64,000 nucleotides of DNA, taken from NCBI GenBank assembly GCA_016932255.1, contig JAFGDE010000014.1:1-64000 (forward strand). Direction: 5' to 3'. The notes below the pieces were generated by a model. That model saw only the letters and a list, made by a program, of their open reading frames with translations, had not been told where the DNA came from and ran no database searches. Position 1 is the first letter of the stretch. Every line of letters begins with the position of its first letter. This document shows, one piece after another, positions 7,821 through 15,473 of the stretch. The translations under genes were made by a program, and so were the position numbers. The stretch comes from Candidatus Saganbacteria bacterium (GTDB taxonomy: Bacteria > Margulisbacteria > WOR-1 > O2-12-FULL-45-9).

Positions 7821-9986
7821 TTAACTGAAGGGTGCCAGGAACCATGCCATGGTCTCATAATGAGAGAGTGCCGCTTGTCCTAAACGACCATAACTGGCTT
7901 CGAACCAGTTAGCAAACTTTTGGCCAACCTGTTTTATGCCAAAGACTAGATCTGAAGCCGTGTTCTTAACTCCATTGAAGTGGCCAAGAGTATAAGCGAT
8001 CGCGGCAGTCGGAACAGCTGACCAGAACATAGCTTCCAGCCACGCGGGCTCCAGGGTGGTGAGGAACCGGTCCAGATGGGCGATCGCCGAATAGGTATTC
8101 ACCCCTGCAACAGAAAGCAAAGGAAATAGATAGCTCAACGGGAGCCTGGTTCTGGCCCCATCCTTTCTTGTCACCCGGAAATGCGCCTCCTGACCGGTCA
8201 GATAATTTTTCACCGCGCTGAATGAAGCATGGGCAAAGACGGGGAAATGACTATACATCAGCGCGCTGACCTTGATATACGACCAAGGGTCGCGAACCCC
8301 TTGAGTCTGAAAAGTTGTCTTAGCCGCGTTGGATAAAAGACAATAATACAGCAGCGGGACGGCTATGCTGGCTGAAGGGAACGCGACCCCAAAATGAGCG
8401 AGCAGCGGCGAAAATGAGATCAGGCCTAAACTGGCCCCGGCGATCGGGCTGATCGCCTTATATAAATAGTCCATTCCTTCTAGACTGAACGGTGACATCC
8501 GGCCGGAAGCGAACGCCGGCAGGGTGTGTTTCAAGGTGTTCTCGATCGAGCCTTCCGCGTAACGCCAGAAAGTCCCGTAATGATCGCCCAAACTGGCGAC
8601 AGGATCTCCCTCAGCCAGCGGCCGGGGGATATAATAACTGTTATAACCACGCTCGATAAAACGTAGTGTCAAGGCGAGGTCCTCGGTCACTGTGTCGGTC
8701 GGGAAATAATCGACCTCTCCGCTATCGCGGGTGGTCGCGACTTCTCTTAAGGTTGAAACACGAATAATTGAGTTGCAACCGCCGAACAGGACCCGGGCTG
8801 AATGGGCCACGCCGCGGTTGATCTGCTGCCAGGAAGAAGACATTAAAGCGGCATTGGCCTGCTCGACCGTATTCCCTTGGTCCAAGGCGAAGTTCTGGGG
8901 GGTCATCACATAAGCCGTTTGTTCATCCCTGACCAACAAAGGAACGGTTTCTTCCAGAAATTCCGGTCTCAGCCGGTAATCGGCATCGGTTATCAATACG
9001 ATCTCTGAGTCCAGATAGCCAGAGCCAGCAAAAGTCCGGCCATGAGCATAGTTAAGAAAAGCATTGATATTATCCGCTTTATTTAGCTTCTGGTTGGCAA
9101 CCTCAGGGTAATTCTTGCGGGAAAAAACTTTATAGCGCTCGCGGCCGGAAAACTCGGTTTCGAACATCGCCAATACTTCCCGGTAATTCTCTGAATCGGG
9201 ACGGGAATCAAGCAGCAAAACGATCTCATAATTTGTGTAATTCAATTCTCCAGCAGCCTGAAGGGTGCGGCGCAGAACATCAACAGGCTCGTTATAGGCC
9301 GGGATCAACACCGAAACAGAAGGCCCCTCCGCCCCCTGGACCGCCGCTCTTTCTGCCGGGGAGATCTCCGGCTCTTTATAATGGACTGAATCAGCCACGA
9401 ACTTCTGTTTCAATACATTAATACTAGCGTAGACGATTGAACAGAAAACCAGGATGCTCGAGCAGACCAGGTCAACAAAATCAAAACAACCCACGGAAAG
9501 CGCCAGGGTTCCAAGTTTATATGCGGCATAGCCGAGCCCGGCATAGAGAGCGGCCAAAGCGTTCATTCTCATGACTTGTTGAGCATTGCGTGTCTTGATC
9601 TCTGGCAATGATTGTTCGGCCAGCCGACCGGGGTCGTCCAGTTGGAATCCGTCTCCTACAGCCAGCCGACCGCGGCTGATCCCCGACAATTGCTCATAAG
9701 AAAGAGAGCCAGATATTGTTATCTTGCTAACGGCTTGTTCAAGAAATGCTTCGATCAATAAAAGGTTGGTTGAGACCTTGTTGGCGTGGTCGATAAAGAT
9801 GCCGTCAGGCTTGATTTCCAGCAAGCCAGGAACGGTCGTATGCTGGGCCAACTGGGCCAGGCCCCGGCTGAGGCCGACCCGGTAATTTCTGTTGATCCCT
9901 CTAGCCAGATAACCAAGACCGTTCAATCCCCGGTTGATAACACGGTTATTGGCGCAGGTTCTAAGTATCGCAGCTCTTACTTCCAA
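7821..9986 (-). CDS. BcsA-like processive family 2 glycosyltransferase
   Basis: A 721-residue membrane glycosyltransferase likely to polymerise and export a beta-linked polysaccharide. After an unusual ~155-residue N-terminal region come two hydrophobic helices, then the GT2 core: VSVLIPAYNEPVDVLRRTL, LLLDSRPD, LITDADYRLRP (DxD metal site), TDTVTEDLALTLRF (catalytic TED) and FWRYAEGS, a variant of the QxxRW motif. Several C-terminal membrane helices follow. No PilZ domain is evident. The start is a TTG behind AGGGGG. It lies 36 bases downstream of the GH8 gene, echoing the bcsA-bcsZ pairing of cellulose operons. The N-terminal region is unrecognised. Confidence 0.82.
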   Translation of the reverse strand: MEVRAAILRTCANNRVINRGLNGLGYLARGINRNYRVGLSRGLAQLAQHTTVPGLLEIKPDGIFIDHANKVSTNLLLIEAFLEQAVSKITISGSLSYEQLSGISRGRLAVGDGFQLDDPGRLAEQSLPEIKTRNAQQVMRMNALAALYAGLGYAAYKLGTLALSVGCFDFVDLVCSSILVFCSIVYASINVLKQKFVADSVHYKEPEISPAERAAVQGAEGPSVSVLIPAYNEPVDVLRRTLQAAGELNYTNYEIVLLLDSRPDSENYREVLAMFETEFSGRERYKVFSRKNYPEVANQKLNKADNINAFLNYAHGRTFAGSGYLDSEIVLITDADYRLRPEFLEETVPLLVRDEQTAYVMTPQNFALDQGNTVEQANAALMSSSWQQINRGVAHSARVLFGGCNSIIRVSTLREVATTRDSGEVDYFPTDTVTEDLALTLRFIERGYNSYYIPRPLAEGDPVASLGDHYGTFWRYAEGSIENTLKHTLPAFASGRMSPFSLEGMDYLYKAISPIAGASLGLISFSPLLAHFGVAFPSASIAVPLLYYCLLSNAAKTTFQTQGVRDPWSYIKVSALMYSHFPVFAHASFSAVKNYLTGQEAHFRVTRKDGARTRLPLSYLFPLLSVAGVNTYSAIAHLDRFLTTLEPAWLEAMFWSAVPTAAIAYTLGHFNGVKNTASDLVFGIKQVGQKFANWFEASYGRLGQAALSHYETMAWFLAPFS

Positions 9987-10022
9987 GGCTGTCCCCCTTA
10001 TGCGTCAAAGCGCATTAACTGG

Positions 10023-11387
10023 TCAAAAAGCCAAATCCATTATTTGTAGGATCATCGACTGATCATAATAATAATCCCGGGCACCGGCCCATTCCCCGAA
10101 GTAGGCATCATGCCGGTCGTTCATGACCGAACAAAAGAAGGCTTCGGCCGAACTGGTATCACCGGAACCCAGGACCGCCAGACCGTAGCTGGCGCGGGCC
10201 AGGGTGTTGCTCCAACCAAAAGGGGAAGGGGCGCCCTCGGCTCCTGCGTAAAGATGGGCCGAGGCCGGATCAGTGATCCGGGCGATCTGCACGATCTGGC
10301 GCAGATTCTCCTGAGCTGTGTGATCGTTGTCCAAAACAGCAGCGCGGGCCTGCCGCAAGAAAAACCGGATGGCATCAGCTTCATTATCAACCAGGGCATC
10401 GCCGGTCACGCCCTCGCGGCGGGAGATCTCATAATAATTTTCCACCGTGAAGTTTTGGCTGTTGACCTGGATAAAGACCTTGGCTGGGACAGGATTTTGG
10501 CCGGCCGCGCCCAGGCTTGAGTGGGCTTGAAGCACTTCCTGGTTCAGGGCCTGCACATCGTTGGCCAGGCGGTTCCAGTCATGCGCCGGGTCAAAAGCCG
10601 CGAACAATCTTAACAGAGAAGGGTCGGCGTAGTTCGTATAATAGACATCCCGGCCATCACCGCGCTGGGCCCAAGTCCCGTTGGTCGGCAGAAAGATCAA
10701 CCGGTTGCCGCGTTCGCGGATGTGGTTGTCCCAAAAAGCATTCAGGTCGCGCTGGACCTGATCCCGGAAAGCAGTTAAACTCAGGCTGTCAGGCAGATTG
10801 ACCTGACCGCATTGCACCCGATCGAGCATGATCAGCTCCGAAGCGATCCAATCCTGGTCGCCGTCAGAGGCCGAATCCGAACTCCGTACACTGCCGTCAA
10901 GATTTAAAGACCAGGCCATGACCCCGCTGGGCTGCAAAAAATAATTATTGCGGGCGTTATAAAGCTGCCAATAAGCAGCCTGGCTTTCGGCCGTGCTGCT
11001 GGCGCTGAAGATAAGCCCGCCGAAGCCGATCCCTTCAGACACGGCGAAATCATCCGGCCGGCGAACGATCAGAGTGCCATTGCCCAATTGGTGGCCGAAC
11101 AGGCCGAGGTAATTATTCCTGACCTCTTCGATCCCGGCATTGACCGATGCTGCTCCGCCAGTTAAACAGCCCAATTGAGTTAATTGAGCTGTTGAGGTGA
11201 TCCTGACAGGCAAACATTCATTTCTAAGCGTGATCGGCACCGGAGCAGCTTGGGGTATTTCCGGCTCGCTCGTTGCCGATGAAGCGCTCGAAGTATTGGC
11301 CGGTCCGGAACTGGATGATTTCCGCGAACAGCCGCTGGACGAACCTGTCAAATAAAAGAAAGCAACGATATCACTAACTATCGACAT
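10023..11387 (-). CDS. Glycoside hydrolase family 8 (BcsZ-like endoglucanase/chitosanase)
   Basis: Probable secreted hydrolase of 454 residues. The ORF track's extra 27 N-terminal residues are discarded because AAGGAGAGG sits 4 bases before the ATG at 11387. The N-terminus (MSIVSDIVAFFYLTGSSSGCS) is a short hydrophobic stretch reaching a Cys, then a Ser-rich linker; a lipoprotein signal is possible but atypical. The SASDGDQDWIASELIM block matches the GH8 signature around the catalytic Asp. The order of GH8 then BcsA-like synthase suggests trimming of the glucan or aminoglycan during export. Substrate unknown. Confidence 0.7.
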   Translation of the reverse strand: MSIVSDIVAFFYLTGSSSGCSRKSSSSGPANTSSASSATSEPEIPQAAPVPITLRNECLPVRITSTAQLTQLGCLTGGAASVNAGIEEVRNNYLGLFGHQLGNGTLIVRRPDDFAVSEGIGFGGLIFSASSTAESQAAYWQLYNARNNYFLQPSGVMAWSLNLDGSVRSSDSASDGDQDWIASELIMLDRVQCGQVNLPDSLSLTAFRDQVQRDLNAFWDNHIRERGNRLIFLPTNGTWAQRGDGRDVYYTNYADPSLLRLFAAFDPAHDWNRLANDVQALNQEVLQAHSSLGAAGQNPVPAKVFIQVNSQNFTVENYYEISRREGVTGDALVDNEADAIRFFLRQARAAVLDNDHTAQENLRQIVQIARITDPASAHLYAGAEGAPSPFGWSNTLARASYGLAVLGSGDTSSAEAFFCSVMNDRHDAYFGEWAGARDYYYDQSMILQIMDLAF

Positions 11388-11466
11388 TCGACCTCTCCTT
11401 GGATTACGATAACAATTTACTATATTAATATCGTTAAAATTGCAGAGTAATTTCAGTTGGAAAAGC

Positions 11467-11494
11467 AAAGCCGGGGCGAGGCTGCCCCGGCTTT
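11467..11494 (-). terminator. Intrinsic terminator of the outer membrane protein gene
   Basis: An 11-bp perfect stem AAAGCCGGGGC / GCCCCGGCTTT with a 6-base loop, 19 bases after the 11514 stop on the minus strand, followed by GCTTTTCC. The only classical strong terminator I find in the window. It separates the outer membrane protein gene from the GH8-GT2 pair. Confidence 0.8.
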
Positions 11495-11513
11495 AATAAT
11501 ATATTAGCGAAGG

Positions 11514-12335
11514 TCAGAACTTGTAGCCGATCATGGCCATCAGGCCGGTGTTATCCGGGCTAAAACCGGTCTTGATTGTGCCGTAGCCGATCTCAAAGAA
11601 CGTCTGACCGCTATTGGCCGGGCCGGCTTCAACACCGTAGAACAGCTGGTAGCCCATGGCCCCGGATTTTTGGCCGGTCGTATAAACATCGTAATTCAGC
11701 CCGCCGCCGACATATGAGCGGAAGCCCTGGGAATGGGGCGGGTTGAGCCGATACATCCCATCCACCGCGAGCAGGGCATGCTTGCGCATGACTTTGTCCG
11801 TGTCTTCTCCCTGGGCATAAGTTGCGCCGATCCTGAAACTTGTTCGCACCATGTCAAAAACATCATGGAAGCGGGCTTCCGCCTGGATCGCCGGTAAACC
11901 GGCAGCGTAGCCAAGAGACAGGCCGATCTGCGGACTGCGATGCCGCATAGCCCTGACCGGAGGTTTCGGAACAGGCTTTGGCTGCAGGGCAGGAGGAGCC
12001 GGTCTCATCACGGGCGACGGTTGGACAACGGGCGCGGCGACAGCTTGTTTAGCTTCAAGCAGTTCGAGCTCGAATTCCAGCCGGTCAATCTCCGCCTCGA
12101 TCAACTCCCGACGCCGGGCGGTCAGATTAGAAGCCGCAACATTACGCCGCAGCCTGACCAGTTTTGCCTGGTAGGCTTGGCGCGCTTCGATCCGCTGGGC
12201 CTGGTTCAGGGCCCGGACGCGCTGTTCGATCTTGTTCTTTTGAGCCGGGGTCAGCCGGCCGTGGCGGGGAGCCGCCAGGGCGGCACAACTTATTATCATG
12301 GTGAGGGCGAAGAAAAAAGCGATTGATCGTTTCAT
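11514..12335 (-). CDS. Outer membrane protein with coiled-coil N-terminus and beta-barrel C-terminus
   Basis: A 273-residue exported protein. The signal peptide MKRSIAFFFALTMIISCAALAA is followed by a highly charged helical segment (~residues 25-100, rich in Arg, Glu, Gln and Ala), a Pro/Val-rich linker with repeated QPKPVPKP-like stretches, and a C-terminal region of alternating strands ending MAMIGYKF, the terminal Phe typical of outer membrane barrels. AAGGAGG precedes the ATG at 12335. This is the main evidence for an outer membrane. Function unknown; a stalk-plus-barrel anchor is possible. Divergent from ychF with about 60 bases between. Confidence 0.72.
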   Translation of the reverse strand: MKRSIAFFFALTMIISCAALAAPRHGRLTPAQKNKIEQRVRALNQAQRIEARQAYQAKLVRLRRNVAASNLTARRRELIEAEIDRLEFELELLEAKQAVAAPVVQPSPVMRPAPPALQPKPVPKPPVRAMRHRSPQIGLSLGYAAGLPAIQAEARFHDVFDMVRTSFRIGATYAQGEDTDKVMRKHALLAVDGMYRLNPPHSQGFRSYVGGGLNYDVYTTGQKSGAMGYQLFYGVEAGPANSGQTFFEIGYGTIKTGFSPDNTGLMAMIGYKF

Positions 12336-12380
12336 TTTGCCTCCTTGTATCGTTTTTCTGATTGTAACAAAGGCATATGC

Positions 12381-12386
12381 TATAAT
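12381..12386 (+). promoter_or_regulatory. -10 box of ychF (leaderless type)
   Basis: TATAAT preceded by TGC, an extended -10 box, ending 9 bases before the ATG at 12396. No convincing -35 and no Shine-Dalgarno, so start-codon transcription is predicted. Confidence 0.6.
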
Positions 12387-12395
12387 CAAATTGCT

Positions 12396-13469
12396 ATGGG
12401 CTTTACTCTTGGGATCATCGGTTTGCCCAATGTCGGCAAATCAACGTTATTTAACCTCCTTTCCCGGGCCGGAGTAGAAGTTTCCAACTACCCCTTTTGC
12501 ACGATCAAGCCCAATCTCGGGATAGTGCCGGTGCCGGACGAACGATTAGACAGGATCGGCGCTATAATTGGTTCCGCCAAGGCCGTGCCCACGGCGATCG
12601 AGTTCTATGATATTGCCGGCCTGGTCAAGGGAGCACATAAAGGCGAAGGACTGGGCAATCAATTCCTGTCCCATATCCGGGAAGTCGATGCCGTGGCGCA
12701 TGTGGTCCGTTGTTTTAATGATCAGAACATCGCCCACGTATCTGGACAGGTTGATCCGACCGCGGACATAGGGATCATTGAGGCCGAACTGGACCTGGCA
12801 GATCTGGCCCTGGTCGAAAAACGGCTGGACGAGACCAGAACAAAAGCTAAATCAGGCGATAAAAAACTGCTGGCGCAGGTCTCTGCCCTGAGCGAACTGA
12901 AAGACAACCTGGCCAGAGGGATATTGGCTAAACAGCTCGACTTGCCCGACGAGCTAAAGGATCTGCCGCTGTTGACGAGCAAACCCGTTCTTTATGTCGC
13001 TAATGTCGATGAAAGCGGCAACCCTGCCCAAGTGGCCCTGATCGAACAGCGCGCCAGGCAGAGCGGCGGCCAGGTTATATCTATCTGTGCCAAACTGGAG
13101 GCGGAAATAGCAGAATTGCCGCAGGAAGAAGCTGCGGCATACCTGCGGGAGGTCGGCATAAAAGAAAGCGGGCTGGCCCGACTGGTCAGGGCAGGCTATA
13201 ACCTGCTTGACTTGGTCACTTTCTTTACTGCCAATTCAAAAGAATGCCGTGCCTGGACAGTAGCGCGTGCTACGCCTGTCCTAAAAGCCGCGGGTAAGGT
13301 CCATTCTGATATAGAAAGAGGTTTTATCGCCGCTGAAGTGGTCAATTGCCAGGATCTCTTCTCCTGCGCTTCATATGCCAAGTGCCGGGAAAGCGGCCTG
13401 CTACGAACCGAAGGCAGGGACTATTTAATCCAGGATGGCGACCTTGTCCTTGTTAAATTCAACGTCTAG
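12396..13469 (+). CDS. ychF: Redox-regulated/ribosome-binding ATPase YchF (Obg family)
   Basis: Cytosolic P-loop ATPase associated with ribosomes. The 357-residue product starts GFTLGIIGLPNVGKSTLFNLLSRAG, with NYPFCTIKPNLG, YDIAGLVKGAHKGEGLGNQFL and VLYVANVDE (the NVDE motif that replaces NKxD), and ends in a TGS-like domain with FFTANSKECRAW. The ORF track begins 17 codons earlier, but the ATG at 12396 gives the canonical N-terminus and follows the TGCTATAAT box by 9 bases. Confidence 0.96.
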   Translation: MGFTLGIIGLPNVGKSTLFNLLSRAGVEVSNYPFCTIKPNLGIVPVPDERLDRIGAIIGSAKAVPTAIEFYDIAGLVKGAHKGEGLGNQFLSHIREVDAVAHVVRCFNDQNIAHVSGQVDPTADIGIIEAELDLADLALVEKRLDETRTKAKSGDKKLLAQVSALSELKDNLARGILAKQLDLPDELKDLPLLTSKPVLYVANVDESGNPAQVALIEQRARQSGGQVISICAKLEAEIAELPQEEAAAYLREVGIKESGLARLVRAGYNLLDLVTFFTANSKECRAWTVARATPVLKAAGKVHSDIERGFIAAEVVNCQDLFSCASYAKCRESGLLRTEGRDYLIQDGDLVLVKFNV

Positions 13470-13474
13470 GGCTA

Positions 13475-13503
13475 TTGTCGGGCCCTGCCTTTTGTGGTAT
13501 AAT
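13475..13503 (+). promoter_or_regulatory. Promoter of the rpsF ribosomal-protein operon
   Basis: TTGTCG (13475-13480), exactly 17 bases, TATAAT (13498-13503) preceded by TGG (extended -10). Expected start near 13510, giving a leader of about 50 bases. The -35 lies in the loop of a weak 5-bp inverted repeat after ychF (AGGGC...GCCCT, then CTTTT) that could act as a poor terminator. Confidence 0.75.
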
Positions 13504-13511
13504 ATTTAGTC

Positions 13512-13536
13512 TGCGTCCAAAAAGGACCGACCCGCA
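13512..13536 (+). promoter_or_regulatory. Probable S6:S18-binding leader of rpsF
   Basis: The leader folds as TGCG-TCC, loop AAAAA, GGA, an unpaired CCGACC on the 3' side, then CGCA closing the outer stem. A helix with a CCG-containing 3' bulge ahead of rpsF is the described S6:S18 autoregulatory motif, which mimics the site on 16S rRNA. The operon encodes both S6 and S18. The match is from memory of the motif, not a covariance search. Confidence 0.65.
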
Positions 13537-13559
13537 AGGAACCAAGGAGGTTTTTGGCT

Positions 13560-13970
13560 TTGAATCAGTATGAATTAATGTTATTGTTTGACCCCAAACT
13601 GGGGGAAGACAGGATAATGACCCATGTCACTAAGATCGAGGATAAAATCAAATCGCTCGGCAGCGAGATCAGTAAAACCGATAAATGGGGGACAAGAAAA
13701 CTGGCTTCCATGCTTAGAAAACACCCTAAGTTGCAGCAGGCTTTCTACGTTTTGATCTTTTTCCAGTCCGCCTCAGCCGTTCCCGCTTCGCTTAACGCTT
13801 ATCTTAAGATAAACGAGGAAATAGTCCGCTACGCTGTGATCCGCGGCGGGGAAGAGGCCCCGGCAGAGATCGCCGGAACGCCGATCGCCGAACCAGGAGA
13901 AGCTGAGGCGGTTGAAGTGAGCGAGATCAAAGAAGAGCCGGCCGCGGGGGAAAGCAGTGGCCAATCTTAA
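13560..13970 (+). CDS. rpsF: 30S ribosomal protein S6 with acidic C-terminal tail
   Basis: Small-subunit protein that pairs with S18 on the platform. The core NQYELMLLFDPKL...DKWGTRKLASMLRKHPKLQQAFYVLIFF is standard. From about residue 95 there is an extra Glu/Ala/Pro-rich tail of ~40 residues beyond the usual ~95-100. Both possible starts are TTG (13554 and 13560); I choose 13560 because AAGGAGG ends 9 bases before it, against 3 bases for the other. 136 residues. It overlaps the first ssb by 14 bases. Confidence 0.93.
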   Translation: MNQYELMLLFDPKLGEDRIMTHVTKIEDKIKSLGSEISKTDKWGTRKLASMLRKHPKLQQAFYVLIFFQSASAVPASLNAYLKINEEIVRYAVIRGGEEAPAEIAGTPIAEPGEAEAVEVSEIKEEPAAGESSGQS

Positions 13971-14343
13971 CCGCATCATTTTGGTCGGCCAGCTGACCAC
14001 TGAGCCGGAAACCCGTTCGACCGTTGACGGAGTGCCAATGGCCAAGTTCCGTTTGGCCGTGGCCCGGCCGCAAAATGGGGCTGATCTCATTGATGTGATC
14101 GCCTGGCGCAAGGCTGCCGAGGATTGCGGGAGCAAGATTGCCAAGGGTAAAATGGTGCTGGTCGAAGGCCGGATTCAGAACAGGTCTTTTGAGGATCAAG
14201 CAGGCCAGCGCCGCTGGGTCACTGAAGTTGTGGCGCACACGGTGATGCCTTTTGACCGTGCCGGAGGAAAAGCTCCGGCCGCAAGCGCGGCCGCAGAAAC
14301 AAGCCTTGATGATATTGACCTGGCCAGCGATCTGCCGTTCTGA
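13957..14343 (+). CDS. ssb: Single-stranded DNA-binding protein, first of two tandem paralogues
   Basis: 128-residue OB-fold protein (NRIILVGQLTTEPETRS, VIAWRKAAEDCGSKIAKGKMVLVEGRI) with an Ala-rich linker and the acidic tip DLASDLPF that recruits partner proteins. GTG start inside the end of rpsF. It diverges clearly from the next gene, so this is not a recent duplication. It occupies the standard ssb slot of the rpsF-ssb-rpsR-rplI cluster. Confidence 0.93.
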   Translation: MANLNRIILVGQLTTEPETRSTVDGVPMAKFRLAVARPQNGADLIDVIAWRKAAEDCGSKIAKGKMVLVEGRIQNRSFEDQAGQRRWVTEVVAHTVMPFDRAGGKAPAASAAAETSLDDIDLASDLPF

Positions 14344-14358
14344 GCGGGGAAGAATTTA

Positions 14359-14754
14359 ATGTATAACAAAGCGTTTCTTATCGGTAATTTAACACGGGAT
14401 CCGGAACTGCGTTATACAACGTCAGGCATCCCTGTGGCCAAGTTCGCTATCGCGGTCAATCGCATCAGGCGCGGCGGTGAGGGCGGACAGGACGTTGATT
14501 TTATCAATATTGTGGCTTGGCGCCGCCTGGCTGAGATTTGCGGCGAATATCTGAAAAAAGGCCGCCCGGTGGCGATCGAAGGCCGGCTACAGATCAGGAC
14601 CTTTGAAGGCCGGGACGGTCAGCAAAAAGTTTTTTCCGAGGTAGTAGCCGAGAATATGCAGATGCTTGGCCGTAAACCGGATGGCTCGACTGGTACAGGG
14701 CAGAGCGAGGACCTGGCCGGGACGGCGGACAATAATGAGGATATACCGTTCTAA
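14359..14754 (+). CDS. ssb: Single-stranded DNA-binding protein, second tandem paralogue
   Basis: 131 residues: YNKAFLIGNLTRDPELRYTTSGIPVAKFAIAVNR, FINIVAWRRLAEICGEYLKKGRPVAIEGRL, Gly/Ser linker and acidic tip NNEDIPF. This copy is closer to the canonical SSB consensus than its neighbour. It starts 15 bases after the first ssb, with GGGGAAGAA ahead of the ATG. Two full SSBs with intact tips suggest separate roles (for example replication versus recombination) or mixed oligomers; that is inference. Confidence 0.94.
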   Translation: MYNKAFLIGNLTRDPELRYTTSGIPVAKFAIAVNRIRRGGEGGQDVDFINIVAWRRLAEICGEYLKKGRPVAIEGRLQIRTFEGRDGQQKVFSEVVAENMQMLGRKPDGSTGTGQSEDLAGTADNNEDIPF

Positions 14755-14773
14755 TTAATTGGAGGTTGAGTTA

Positions 14774-15022
14774 ATGGGCAGAGAAAGACGAAAACCAAAA
14801 ACAAGCCAGTTCAAACGCAGAAGGAAGAAGGTCTGCGTGTTTTGTGCCGACAAGAAGACCCTTGATTACAAGGATATCGGCTTTGTGCAGCGCTTTATGA
14901 CCGACCGCGGCAAGATCGCTCCCCGCCGCATGTCAGGCTGCTGCGCTTTACATCAGAGAATGGTGGCAAAAGTCATTAAAAAGACCCGCCAGCTTGGCCT
15001 GGCGCCATATACGGTAGAATAA
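14774..15022 (+). CDS. rpsR: 30S ribosomal protein S18, zinc-ligand form
   Basis: 82-residue partner of S6. The sequence KVCVFCADKKTLDYKDIGFVQRFMTDRGKIAPRRMSGCCALHQRMVAKVIKKTRQLGLAPYT is a typical S18 retaining the Cys-x2-Cys and Cys-Cys-x2-His ligands of the zinc-containing (C+) form. The ORF track starts at 14759; GGAGG at 14761-14765 fixes the ATG at 14774. Confidence 0.96.
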   Translation: MGRERRKPKTSQFKRRRKKVCVFCADKKTLDYKDIGFVQRFMTDRGKIAPRRMSGCCALHQRMVAKVIKKTRQLGLAPYTVE

Positions 15023-15023
15023 G

Positions 15024-15470
15024 ATGAAAGCGATATTGTTCAAGGATGTAGTTAATGTCGGGGATGCGGACACGCTGGTAAATGTTTCTAATGGTTTTGC
15101 CAGAAATTATCTTTTCCCCAATAAACTGGCCGGACCGGCAACGCCGAAAGCTTTAGCTGAGCTGGGAAAACGCCAGGCCGAGAAACAGAAAGAACTGGAG
15201 GCAAGGCGCTCGGAATTCGAGGCCCTGGCTAAACAGCTTTCTGAGATCGAAGTCATCATTCAGGCTGACGCGGGCGAAGAAGGCAAACTCTTCGGCTCGG
15301 TCACTTCCCAGGATATTGCCATTGAGGCTGCCAAGCTGATTGGCTCTGAGCTTGATAAGAAAAAGATCCAGCTATCCGAACCGATCAAATATATCGGCGC
15401 GCACACGGTCCCGGTCAAGATCTTCAAGGGGATTTCCGCAGAGCTTAAGGTCAAAGTTGTCGCCAAGTGA
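15024..15470 (+). CDS. rplI: 50S ribosomal protein L9
   Basis: 148 residues: MKAILFKDVVNVGDADTLVNVSNGFARNYLFPNKLAGPAT is the L9 N-terminal globular domain, followed by the long connecting helix (KRQAEKQKELEARRSEFEALAKQL) and the C-terminal domain with GEEGKLFGSVTSQDIA. It follows rpsR by one base and closes the ribosomal part of the operon before uvrC. Confidence 0.96.
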   Translation: MKAILFKDVVNVGDADTLVNVSNGFARNYLFPNKLAGPATPKALAELGKRQAEKQKELEARRSEFEALAKQLSEIEVIIQADAGEEGKLFGSVTSQDIAIEAAKLIGSELDKKKIQLSEPIKYIGAHTVPVKIFKGISAELKVKVVAK

Positions 15471-15473
15471 TCG

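Noticed and set aside
13468-13494. Intrinsic terminator after ychF
   Set aside because: Only five pairs with a nine-base loop and a short T-run, overlapping the rpsF -35; too weak to call.
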